Assembly (NCBI RefSeq): GCF_003351145.1
Contig: NZ_QQSV01000012.1
Location: forward strand, 1-64,000
Direction of reading: 5' to 3'
DNA: 64,000 bases
DNA from: Meiothermus sp. QL-1
Lineage (GTDB): Bacteria; Deinococcota; Deinococci; Deinococcales; Thermaceae
Positions 24,743 through 32,700 of this stretch are shown piece after piece; positions within the stretch are counted from its first letter, which is position 1; each line of letters begins with the position of its first letter. The position numbers and the translations under genes are program-made. The notes under the pieces were generated by a model, which was given only the letters and a program-made list of their open reading frames with translations, did not search any database and had not been told where the DNA came from.

Positions 24743-24748
24743 TACAAT
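24743..24748 (+). promoter_or_regulatory. TACAAT -10 box of the TetR gene
   Basis: TACAAT ends 6 bases before the ATG at 24755, so the message is predicted to be leaderless. No Shine-Dalgarno is present. Confidence 0.6.
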
Positions 24749-24754
24749 CTCATT

Positions 24755-25381
24755 ATGCTCAGCCTGCGAGAGAGGCAGAAGTTGCGCCGTCGGGATCGCA
24801 TCTTCCGCACTGCAATCAACCTTTTTCGTGAGAAGGGTTTTCATCAAACCACCGCCACCGACATCGCCAGGGCCTCGCATGTCTCGCGCGGCACTTTTTT
24901 CAACTACTACGCCTATAAGGAGGCGGTGCTCCTGGAGTTCGGCGCCCAGCTTTTGCAGGAGATGCGGCAGCAGGCCATGGCCGAGCTGGAGCGGGGCGAT
25001 GCCCCTTTGGAGGTGCTCTACCGCCTTTGGGAACGCCTGGCCGAGGTGAGCGAGCGCGAGCGGGCGCTGCTCTCGCCGCTGGCCTACGAGCTTTTGAACC
25101 CCGACCCTGCGCGGGCCAAGGCCGCCTTTGAGGCCCTGCCGCTGGGCGACCTAATCGCCGATATCCTAAGGCCCCTAAGAGCCCAGGGGGGGCTCCGCAG
25201 CGACATGTCGCTGGAGCGCATCTCCCGTTCCATTGCCGATGTGTATCTGCTCTCGGCCCTGCGCTGGGCGGCCTACACGCCGGGGCGCCAGCTCAAGGAC
25301 GAGATGAACAAGTTTTTGAGCCTGATGCTGGAGGGGGCCCTGGCCCGTGAGGTTTCCAAAGTAGAGTGTACGTCCGGGTGA
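24755..25381 (+). CDS. TetR-family transcriptional regulator
   Basis: 208 residues. The N-terminal helix-turn-helix (about residues 12-58) is typical: AINLFREKGFHQTTATDIARASHVSRGTFFNYYAYKEAVLLEF. The all-helical C-terminal domain (about 70-200) should bind a small ligand that cannot be predicted. The 3' end overlaps the alkyltransferase-like gene by 16 bases, so it may control that gene and itself. No palindromic operator was found between 24718 and 24755. Confidence 0.92.
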   Translation: MLSLRERQKLRRRDRIFRTAINLFREKGFHQTTATDIARASHVSRGTFFNYYAYKEAVLLEFGAQLLQEMRQQAMAELERGDAPLEVLYRLWERLAEVSERERALLSPLAYELLNPDPARAKAAFEALPLGDLIADILRPLRAQGGLRSDMSLERISRSIADVYLLSALRWAAYTPGRQLKDEMNKFLSLMLEGALAREVSKVECTSG

Positions 25382-25833
25382 TCCCTACCCCCATCGGTCT
25401 CCTGCTGGCCAGGGCCAGCGAACGGGCGCTGCGCTCGGTGGAAATCCGGCTTGGGGTGGAGGAGAAAGAGCGCACCAGCCCTTTGCTAGAGGAGCTGGCC
25501 GACCAGGTAGAACGCTACTTTGCGCGGCAGGGCGAGACCTTCCTGGCCTTGCCGCTGGACTACAGCGGCCTGCAGGCCAGCCGGGTGGCCCTTTACGAGG
25601 CGGTGCGGCGCATTCCCATGGGGGAGACCCGGAGCTACGCCGAGATGGCCCGCCTTACAGGCCTCACCCCCCGCGCGGTGGGCGCGGCTTTGCGGGCCAA
25701 CCCCTTCTTTCTGGTGGTGCCGGCCCAGCGGGTGATTCACGCCGACGGGCGGCTTGGGGGGTTTGCGGGGCGTGAAGACTTGAAGGACTGGCTTTTGTGC
25801 CACGAGGGGGCCCATCCGCACTTGCGGCCCTAG
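25366..25833 (+). CDS. Alkyltransferase-like protein (O6-alkylguanine-DNA binding, no acceptor cysteine)
   Basis: 155 residues, GTG start inside the TetR gene. Member of the O6-methylguanine-DNA methyltransferase family. The arginine-finger region TPRAVGAALRANP (Arg103) is intact, but the PCHRV active site reads PAQRVI (Pro119-Ala120-Gln121-Arg122). The methyl-accepting cysteine is gone and the neighbouring histidine is glutamine. This defines an alkyltransferase-like (ATL) protein that binds O6-alkylguanine and directs it to nucleotide excision repair; other ATLs have Trp or Ala at that site. It could also be a decayed repair enzyme, but the rest of the fold is well kept. Confidence 0.87.
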   Translation: MYVRVIPTPIGLLLARASERALRSVEIRLGVEEKERTSPLLEELADQVERYFARQGETFLALPLDYSGLQASRVALYEAVRRIPMGETRSYAEMARLTGLTPRAVGAALRANPFFLVVPAQRVIHADGRLGGFAGREDLKDWLLCHEGAHPHLRP

Positions 25834-25845
25834 CGCGGGCTGTGT

Positions 25846-25851
25846 TAGCCT
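25846..25851 (+). promoter_or_regulatory. TAGCCT -10-like box of the BMP gene
   Basis: TAGCCT ends 7 bases before the ATG at 25859, fitting leaderless expression. No Shine-Dalgarno is seen (CTTGCCGCC precedes the ATG). Confidence 0.45.
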
Positions 25852-25858
25852 TGCCGCC

Positions 25859-26959
25859 ATGAAAAGGTGGCTTTTCGCCGGATTTTCCCTGCTGGGGCTG
25901 GCTTTAGCCCAGTCCCTGGGCAACGTGGCCATGGTTTTCAGCGAAGGGGCCAAGACCGACCCCACCTTCAACGGGGTGGCCTACGGGGGAGCTTTGCGCA
26001 CGGTGCAGCAGTTTGGCGGGCGTCTTTTCGACTTTGAGCCGGCCGACCCCTCGCAGATTCCCGGCGCTATCCGCCGCTTTGCCAGCGAGCGCTTCGACCT
26101 CATCATCGGCCTGGGCTTTGCCACCGAGCCCGGGGTGGCCGCCGCGGCGCGGGAATTTCGTGAGCAGCGCTTTGCCCTCATAGACACCGCCACCGAGGCG
26201 CCCAACGTGGCCTCGTATGTTTTCCGCGAGAACGAGGGGACCTTCCTGGTAGGCTACATCGCCGGCCGGCTTTCCCAGACCGGGGTGGTGGGCTTCGTGG
26301 GGGGGATGGACATCCCCCTCATCCACAAGTTCGAGGTGGGCTACCGCGAGGGGGTCAGGCGGGCCTGCCCCACCTGCCGGGTGGTGGTGAACTACGTGGG
26401 CAACACCCCGGCGGCCTTTTCCGACCCTGCCAAGGCCAAGGAAATCGCGGCCTTCCAGCGCTCCCAGGGGGCGGACATCATCTACGCTGCGGCGGGGGCT
26501 TCGGGCCTGGGGGTCTTCGATTACGTGAAGCAGGTCAAATGCCTCCGGGCCAACGAGCTGCCCCGGGGGGTGCGCTTCCGCAGCAACCCCTTTGCCCGGG
26601 TGCCCAAGTACGAGGCCTACAACCGCGAGTGCAGCGGGGACACCCGGCCCATGTTCTTCATCGGGGGGGATGGCAACCTCAACTTCCTGGGGGATACCGA
26701 CAACAACCCCGCCACCCTGAACCACGGTCTGACCTGTATGCTCAAGCGGGTGGACGTGGCCGCGCAGCTCGCGGTGGAATCGGTGGCCCGGGGCACCTTC
26801 CGTGGGGGGGTCTTCAGCCTAGGCCTGAAGGAAAACGGCCTCGGCTATGCGCTGGACATCTACAACCAGGCCCTGCTGCCCGACAGCCTGCGGCGGGAGG
26901 TGAATGCGGTGCGGCAGGCCATCATCGCCGGGCGGATTGTGGTGCCGGATAGGCGCTAG
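25859..26959 (+). CDS. BMP-family (Med/PnrA-type) ABC transporter substrate-binding protein
   Basis: 366 residues. A signal peptide of about 18 residues (MKRWLFAGFSLLGLALA, cut before QS) has no lipobox cysteine, so the protein is soluble or loosely bound in the periplasm. BMP family marks: VAMVFSEGAKTDPTFNGVAY, IIGLGFATEPGVAAAA, VGFVGGMDIPLIHKFEVGYREGV and DIIYAAAGASGLGV. The family binds purine or other nucleosides, which fits the convergent cytidine deaminase. An extra segment with a Cys pair (about 220-265) may form a disulfide. No permease or ATPase gene lies beside it. Confidence 0.88.
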   Translation: MKRWLFAGFSLLGLALAQSLGNVAMVFSEGAKTDPTFNGVAYGGALRTVQQFGGRLFDFEPADPSQIPGAIRRFASERFDLIIGLGFATEPGVAAAAREFREQRFALIDTATEAPNVASYVFRENEGTFLVGYIAGRLSQTGVVGFVGGMDIPLIHKFEVGYREGVRRACPTCRVVVNYVGNTPAAFSDPAKAKEIAAFQRSQGADIIYAAAGASGLGVFDYVKQVKCLRANELPRGVRFRSNPFARVPKYEAYNRECSGDTRPMFFIGGDGNLNFLGDTDNNPATLNHGLTCMLKRVDVAAQLAVESVARGTFRGGVFSLGLKENGLGYALDIYNQALLPDSLRREVNAVRQAIIAGRIVVPDRR

Positions 26960-27354
26960 CGCAGATGGTTCCTGGAAAAGGCATGGGGCAGGAGCTGCCC
27001 TAGGGTGGTGTGGAGCTCGCCCCCCCCGGTGCTCAGGCAGTGCACGGGCGCCCAGGGCGGGGCGAACTCGCTCAGGACCTGCCGGCAGCCCCCGCAGGGG
27101 GTGGCGGGGGCCTCTCCCCGGCTCAGCACCCAGACCTCGGCGATCTCGCGCTCGCCGGCGGAGACCATCTGCAAGACCGCGGCCTGCTCGGCGCAGCGGG
27201 AGAGGGGGTAGGCGGCGTTCTCCACGTTGACCCCGCCGTAGAGGTTGCCGCGGCTGGAGCGCACCACCGCGGCCACGGGGTAGCCAGAGTAGGGGGCGTA
27301 GGCGTGCTCGAGCAGGTTCTGGAGCAGCCTCAGGACCTCCGGGGGGGCCTGCAT
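26956..27354 (-). CDS. cdd: Cytidine deaminase
   Basis: 132 residues, the usual homotetrameric size. Converts cytidine and deoxycytidine to uridine forms. The zinc site is complete: Cys54 and proton-shuttle Glu56 in RCAEQAA, and Cys87 and Cys90 in PCGGCRQVL. The substrate motif GGVNVENAAYP is present. It follows coxG by 3 bases on the same strand and shares the stop tetranucleotide CTAG with the convergent BMP gene. Together with the nucleoside-binding protein and the pseudouridine glycosidase nearby it suggests nucleoside salvage. Confidence 0.95.
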   Translation of the reverse strand: MQAPPEVLRLLQNLLEHAYAPYSGYPVAAVVRSSRGNLYGGVNVENAAYPLSRCAEQAAVLQMVSAGEREIAEVWVLSRGEAPATPCGGCRQVLSEFAPPWAPVHCLSTGGGELHTTLGQLLPHAFSRNHLR

Positions 27355-27357
27355 GGG

Positions 27358-27807
27358 CTAGCTCTCGGCGATTTTCTGGCTGAGGTTGGCGAAGACGGTC
27401 TCGATCAGCTTTTTGGCCTGGGCATCCAGCACCCGCCCCCCTAGGGTAGCTGCGGGGCCGCTCACGGTGGCCTGGCCCTGCCAGTCGAGAAGGGTGGTTT
27501 GATCGCCCTGGGGCTGGATGTCGGCGCTGGCGCTGAGCTCTACTGCGCTTCCCAGGCCCCCTCCCCGCAGGCGCACCCACACCTTGTTCTCCTCCGGCCT
27601 GGGCTCGAGCTCGATGTTGAACTTGAAATTGCCCCGTACCGGCCCCACCGCCACCCCGACGGTGGCCACCAGGTTGCGGGGGTCCTTGATTTCCACCTCC
27701 TTCAGCGCAGGCAGACAGGCGGCCACCTTCTCGGGGTTTTGGATGAATTCCCAGACCTTATCAGCGCTGGCCTGGACCTTTTCCTGTCCCTTGTACTCGA
27801 GCTTCAC
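27358..27807 (-). CDS. coxG: CoxG-like protein (carbon monoxide dehydrogenase subunit G, SRPBCC fold)
   Basis: 149 residues from GTG 27807, the start that begins at the family N-terminus (KLEYKGQEKVQASADKVWEFIQNPEKVAACLP). The CoxG marks GVAVGPVRGNFKFNIELEP and LDWQGQATVSGPAATLGGRVLDAQAKKLIE are clear. In Oligotropha, CoxG is membrane-associated and helps anchor or mature CO dehydrogenase. Here the gene lies about 25 kb from coxSLM but beside the divergent cofactor gene mocA, so it probably serves the same enzyme. A longer upstream frame exists but is low-complexity and unlike the family. Confidence 0.88.
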   Translation of the reverse strand: MKLEYKGQEKVQASADKVWEFIQNPEKVAACLPALKEVEIKDPRNLVATVGVAVGPVRGNFKFNIELEPRPEENKVWVRLRGGGLGSAVELSASADIQPQGDQTTLLDWQGQATVSGPAATLGGRVLDAQAKKLIETVFANLSQKIAES

Positions 27808-27816
27808 AGCCGACAG

Positions 27817-27844
27817 CTTATATCCTGGGCGCCCTGTTTTGGAA
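27817..27844 (-). promoter_or_regulatory. coxG-cdd promoter
   Basis: On the minus strand, TATAAG (27822-27817) lies 9 bases before the GTG of coxG, with TTCCAA (27844-27839) 16 bases upstream of it. A nearly leaderless message is predicted. The divergent mocA start lies about 50 bases away. Confidence 0.45.
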
Positions 27845-27871
27845 GCCCGCGATTGACCCCCGGCCTGGCCT

Positions 27872-28771
27872 GTGGAAAGCTTGGGGGTGGTGGAACCCCT
27901 GGATGCCATTGTGCTCGCGGCAGGCCGGGCCTCGCGCCTGGGGGTGCCCAAGTTTTTGCTGCCCGCGGGCCCCGGCCAGGTGCTTCTGACCCGGGTGCTG
28001 GAGCTGGTCTTGGGGGTGGTCCGGGGGCAGGTGGTGGTGGTGCTTGGCCACCGGGCGGAGCTGGCCCGCTGCGCTCTGGCGGGGCGTCCGGCAGCAGGGC
28101 GGGTGAGGCTGGTGGAGAACCCCCGCTATGCCGAGGGCCAGAGCAGCTCGCTCAAGCGGGGGCTGGAGGTGCTGGGGGCCTCGGCGGGGGCCTGGGTCTT
28201 CCTGGCCGACATGCCGGGGTTGGATGCGGAGCGCCTGGGCGAGCTGGCCCGGGCCATCCAAAAGCGCCCCCCAGGAAGCCTGGCGGTGGCCCCCTGCCTG
28301 GGGGGGGAAGCCCGGCCCCCGGTGTTTCTTTCGCGGGAACTTTTCCCTGCGCTCCACCGCCTGGGGGGCGACCAGGGGGCCAGGGCTTTGCTGCGGGCCG
28401 AGCGGGAGCGGGTGGTCTGCGTGGAGTGGGGCCCGGGGCTTTGGAGCGCCGATGTGGACACCTGGGCCGACTACCGCTCGCTGGCCTGGGCCCTGGGGTG
28501 GGCCGAGGAGCCCCCGGGCCCGCCCCTCCAGCCCATGCCCACCCGGGCGCTGGCCGCGCGCATCGACCAGGCCCTGGGTGCCGGGGAGGCCCCCTGGCTG
28601 GCACCGGGGATTTTGTGGCTTCCGGGCCAGCCGGAGGCCTGGTGGCGGCTCTCAGAGCCCTACCGGGGGGCCTGGGCGGTGGCAGAGGCCCCGGCCCATA
28701 CCCCCGGGGCCTACCTCGGCCTGCTGCGCCGGGCGGCGCTCTGGGCCCTCAGGGCTGGGCCAGGGCACTAG
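27872..28771 (+). CDS. mocA: MocA-like molybdenum cofactor cytidylyltransferase with a C-terminal extension
   Basis: 299 residues. The nucleotidyltransferase domain (about residues 1-200) has the family start DAIVLAAGRASRLGVPKFLLP, NPRYAEGQSSSLKRGLE and FLADMPGLDAERL. It would attach CMP to molybdopterin to form the MCD cofactor needed by CO-dehydrogenase-type enzymes. About 95 further residues (from near PPLQPMPTRALAAR) form an extension I do not recognise. The start is uncertain: GTG 27872, 27887 or 27890. Divergent from coxG and convergent, with 23 bases of overlap, with psuG. Confidence 0.82.
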   Translation: MESLGVVEPLDAIVLAAGRASRLGVPKFLLPAGPGQVLLTRVLELVLGVVRGQVVVVLGHRAELARCALAGRPAAGRVRLVENPRYAEGQSSSLKRGLEVLGASAGAWVFLADMPGLDAERLGELARAIQKRPPGSLAVAPCLGGEARPPVFLSRELFPALHRLGGDQGARALLRAERERVVCVEWGPGLWSADVDTWADYRSLAWALGWAEEPPGPPLQPMPTRALAARIDQALGAGEAPWLAPGILWLPGQPEAWWRLSEPYRGAWAVAEAPAHTPGAYLGLLRRAALWALRAGPGH

Positions 28772-29633
28772 CGATCTCGGCCGCCAGCCGGGCGTTCTCC
28801 TCCAGCAGCCGCAGGTTGGCCTCATCGGTCTGGCCGGCGCTCAGCTCGGAGAGCCGGCGCAGGAGGAAGGGGGTCAGGGCCTTTCCCCCTATGCCCCGCC
28901 GGGCCGCTTCCTGGGTGGCCTCCTCCACCCAGCGCTGCACCTGCTCGAAGGGGAGGCCCTGGGAGATGGGCTTGAGCACCAGGGTGGCCCCAGGCAGCCC
29001 CAGGGACCGTGCGGCCCGGAAGGCCTGGGCCGCCTCCAGCGCCGAATTTACCCGGGCGGGGAGGGGGTAGGGGCTTTGAGGGCTGTGGAAGGCGGGCAGG
29101 TGGTTGGTCTGGTAGCCGAGCAGGCCCACCCCTAAGGACTCCAGCCGCTCTAGCGTGGCGGACAGGTTGAGGATGCTCTTGGGCCCGGCTGAGACCACCA
29201 GCAAGGGGGTGCGGGAGAGCTCTATTAGGTCTGCCGACTCGTCGTAAGGCTCAGGGTGGACCCCACCGATGCCGCCGGTGGCGAAGACCTTCAGGCCGGC
29301 CCTGTGGGCCAAAAAGGTGGTGGCCGCCACGGTGGTGCCGGCGGTCTTTTTCTGGGCCAGCAGGGCCCCCAGGTTCCACAGGCTGGCCTTGTCGGCCGAG
29401 GGGTCGGTGGCCAGGGCCTCCAGCTCTTCTTCATCGAGCCCCACCGCCACCTCCCCTCTCATCACCGCGATGGTCGCCGGGGTGGCCCCGGCCTCGCGCA
29501 CGACGGCCTCGAGCCGCCGGGCCAGGGCCAGGTTGAGGGGCCGGGGCAGGCCGTGGGTGATGACGGTGGACTCCAGGGCCACCACGGGCCGGCCTTCCGC
29601 CAGGGCCCGGGCCACTTCGGGGTGCAGGCGCAT
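28749..29633 (-). CDS. psuG: Pseudouridine-5'-phosphate glycosidase
   Basis: 294 residues, the normal length. Splits pseudouridine 5'-phosphate into uracil and ribose 5-phosphate. Motifs seen are VALESTVITHGLPRP (catalytic glutamate, Glu21), DKASLWNLGALLA, TTVAATTFLAHRAGLKVFATGGIGGVH and LGYQTNHLPAFHSP. The pseudouridine kinase gene psuK is not adjacent. The ATG at 29633 lies 7 bases after a TATCCT box on the minus strand (29646-29641), so it is probably leaderless. Confidence 0.94.
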   Translation of the reverse strand: MRLHPEVARALAEGRPVVALESTVITHGLPRPLNLALARRLEAVVREAGATPATIAVMRGEVAVGLDEEELEALATDPSADKASLWNLGALLAQKKTAGTTVAATTFLAHRAGLKVFATGGIGGVHPEPYDESADLIELSRTPLLVVSAGPKSILNLSATLERLESLGVGLLGYQTNHLPAFHSPQSPYPLPARVNSALEAAQAFRAARSLGLPGATLVLKPISQGLPFEQVQRWVEEATQEAARRGIGGKALTPFLLRRLSELSAGQTDEANLRLLEENARLAAEIASALAQP

Positions 29634-29640
29634 GGCTACC

Positions 29641-29646
29641 AGGATA
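29641..29646 (-). promoter_or_regulatory. TATCCT -10 box of psuG
   Basis: On the minus strand TATCCT ends 7 bases before the psuG ATG, consistent with leaderless initiation. No Shine-Dalgarno is found. Confidence 0.5.
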
Positions 29647-29721
29647 CGGCCCCGGGGCCCTGTTGTGGCAATCTTTTGGCCTTGTTGGGGGTTTTCCTAA
29701 GTGGGGCTCAGGTTTTTGCTT

Positions 29722-29727
29722 TAGATT
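29722..29727 (+). promoter_or_regulatory. TAGATT -10 box of the TamB-like gene
   Basis: TAGATT ends 6 bases before the GTG at 29734, again the leaderless layout, with no Shine-Dalgarno. Confidence 0.5.
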
Positions 29728-29733
29728 AGGGGC

Positions 29734-32700
29734 GTGCGGTTTTGGCGCTGGCTGGCGGCTTTTTTGCTCCTCCTTCTGGTGGGGCTGCCGGCCTTTCCCC
29801 CCCTCATCGCCCGCGTGCTGCAGGAGGGCCTGGGGGCCGCAGGCCTCGAGGCGAGCTGGCGGGCGGTGGGGGGGTATCTCCTCACCGGCCTCGAGCTGCG
29901 GGGAGTGCGGCTGGAGGGCGAGGGGTTCCGGCTCGAGGCCGACCGCCTTCGCCTGGGCTACAATCTTTTGGGCCTGAGGCGAAAAGAGCTGCCGCTGCGC
30001 ATATGGGCCGAGGAGGGCCAGGTCCTCCTTCACTGGGAGAACCTGTTCCCCGAAGAGGCGGCCCCCGCGGCCCCTTCCCCCATCGCCTTGCGGGTAGAGG
30101 AGCTGGGGCTCAGCCGCATAGCCGTGCAGTTCGAGGAAGGGCGCCGGGTGATGCTCCCCCCCGTGCAGGCAAGGGTGGAGGGGACAGGGCCCTACCAGGT
30201 GCACCTGCGCCTGCCCGAGGGGCGCTTGAACGCTGTAGTCTGGCGGACGGGCCAGGCCTTTGAGGCCTGGCGGATTGAGGCCCGAGGAGAACTCAGGGCG
30301 GCCCGCTACTGGTTTGACGGCCTGGAGGCCGGGGAGGTGGAGGGAATTTGGACGGTGGGGCCGGGGGGAATCCAGGGCCGGAACCAGATCAAAGGCGCCC
30401 GGGTGCGGCTGGTGGGTTTTGACCTGGGCGAGATTTACGGCGGCGTGGACTTCGACGGCCGGTTGGTGACGGCCAACCTGGTGGGGCGGGGACTGGGCGG
30501 CCCTTTGAGGGGGGCGGCCACCGTGGACCTGGAGCGCCAGGAGTACCGCTTCCGGGTGGAGGGCCGCCCGACCCTTCCGGCTTTGGCCCAGCACTTCGGC
30601 CTGCGCCTGCCGGTGGAAGGGGAGGGGCCTTTGGTGCTGGAGGGGCGGGGCTGGCAGCACCTGGTGCTCTCGGGCCGCTACAGCGGGGAGGGGCGGATGC
30701 TGGGCGAGCCCCTGCGCTACGAGGGAACGCTGGCCTTTGACCAGCTCTTCCGGCTGGATGCCCTGGTGGACGGGGCTTTTTTCGACCGAACCTTCCAGGC
30801 CCGGCTGGCTTTGCGCGGGGAGGGGTATTCGCTGGTTGTGCGCGACACCTACCAAAGCGAGCTGCGGCTTGACGGCCGGGGGGCTCGCCTGGCGGGCCAG
30901 GGGGTGTTGGCGCTCCCCCGGCCCCTGGCGGGCGAGGCCGAGCTACGCTTCGCCGGGGAGGGGGCCCGCTGGCAGCTCGGGGTGCGGGCCGAGGGGGTGG
31001 GCCTGCCCCTGTTCAGACCCTTCAGCCTCTCGGGCCGCCTAGAAGGGGAGGGGGCGCGGGTGCAGGGCCAGCTCGGGGCCCTGCGGCTTGGGGGTACCTG
31101 GGACGACCTCTTGCTCGAGCTGGGCCGCCTCGAGCTGGCGGTGGGCAGCCTGGGTGGGCGGGGCCGGCTTCAGGGGGGCCGGCTTCAGGCCGAGCTGGCC
31201 TACGACTCCCCCTACGCCCGCTTTCCCCTGAGCCTCTGGCAGGAGGACGGAGCCTGGCGGGTGGCCAACCGCTATGCCCAGGGGCGTTACGCGGGGGGAG
31301 TTTTCGACCTGCAGGTGCGCGACCTGCCCCTGGAGGTCCTGGAACCCCTCCGGCTTTCGGGTAGGCTGCGCTACAGCGAAGGGCAGCTCTCGGGCGGCTG
31401 GGGCCTGCAGGGCGAGCGGCTTTGGGTGGAGGGGGTATTGCAGGCGCTCTCGACCCGCTTCAAAGGAGAGGTGAAGACCCCCTGGCGCGCCCTTCCTCTG
31501 GTGGGCACCGCCGATGCCGGGGGGCTTTCGGCCCGGCTGGACACCCTTGGCATCCGGGCCGATGCCCTTGGGGTGCGCTTCCAGGGGCCCCTGGTCCTGA
31601 ACCCCCAGCTTCGGCTGGAGGCCAATCTGGGTCTGCGGGGCTCGCGCTACGAGGGGGAGGCGCGCCTCGATACCCCCTGGCTTCAGGGGCGGGTGGAGGG
31701 CCGGGGGGAAGGGCTTTGGCTGCGCACGGAAGGGTATGCCCGGCTTTCGGGGCCGCTTTGGCCGAGCCCTGCGCTCTCGGGCCCCCTGACGCTGCCCAGG
31801 GTGGGCCCGCTGGAGGTGCCGCCCGTCTTTTTACGTATAGACCGCGAGGCGGTGCGCTGGGCGGGAGGGGAGCTCCGGCTCAGGGCCGGCCTGCCCTTCG
31901 AGGGCAGCCTGCCCTTCCGCCTGGCAGGGGAGGAGGGGCGCCTTTGGGCCCGAGGCAACCTGGAGCGAGGGCGGTTGGTGCTCTCCACGCCCTACGGCCA
32001 GCTCAGCGGCGAGGGGCCCTGGGGGGGCTTGGCGGTGCGGGGCCGGCTGGCCTATGCCGGCTACCAGGCCGAGCTGCGCCTTTTGGCCGACCTTTTCCGC
32101 CTCGCCTACCAGGGGCGGGTGGAGGTGCCGAGGCTGGAGGGGGGGCTTTGGTTCCAGGGTCAGGGCGCCAGCCTGACCTACACAGCGGAGCTGCAGAACG
32201 GCCGCCTGCGCCTGGCAGGGAGCTACAGCCCGGCGCCGGAGCCGCTGGAGGGACTGCGCTTCCGGCTTGTGGCCTCGGACTACGACCTTGCTCCCTGGGG
32301 CCTGCCCGCCACCGTAAGGGGAAGCTGGTCGGAGCGGGGAGGGCGGCTTACCCTTCGCTCGGCTTACGGCCAGGCCCAGCTTACGGCCCCCCGCCTTTTG
32401 GGGCCCTTTGCGGTGCGGGTGGAGAGCCCCTACGCCTCGCTGGCCGGCTGGGCTGATTTCGGGGCCCTCAACCTTCGCGGTACGCTGAATCTGCCCTACC
32501 TGCGCGGCACCCTGGCGGTGCAGGGCCCTTGGCAAAACCTGGCGGCCCGGGGCCAGGGCGTCTATGCCCTGCCCTACCTCGAGCCCCTACCCTGGCGCTT
32601 CGAGGCCGACGTGTGGGAGAGGGGCTGGCGCCTTTCGGGACCGCTGGCCCTGGAGGGCCAGGGGCTCGCCTACCGGGGCCAGGTGAACTGGCCCTACCGC

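Noticed and set aside
27358-27951. Longer CoxG start at 27951
   Set aside because: The added 48 residues are Ser/Arg/Gly low-complexity, lie opposite the mocA start and promoter, and precede the TATAAG box at 27817-27822.
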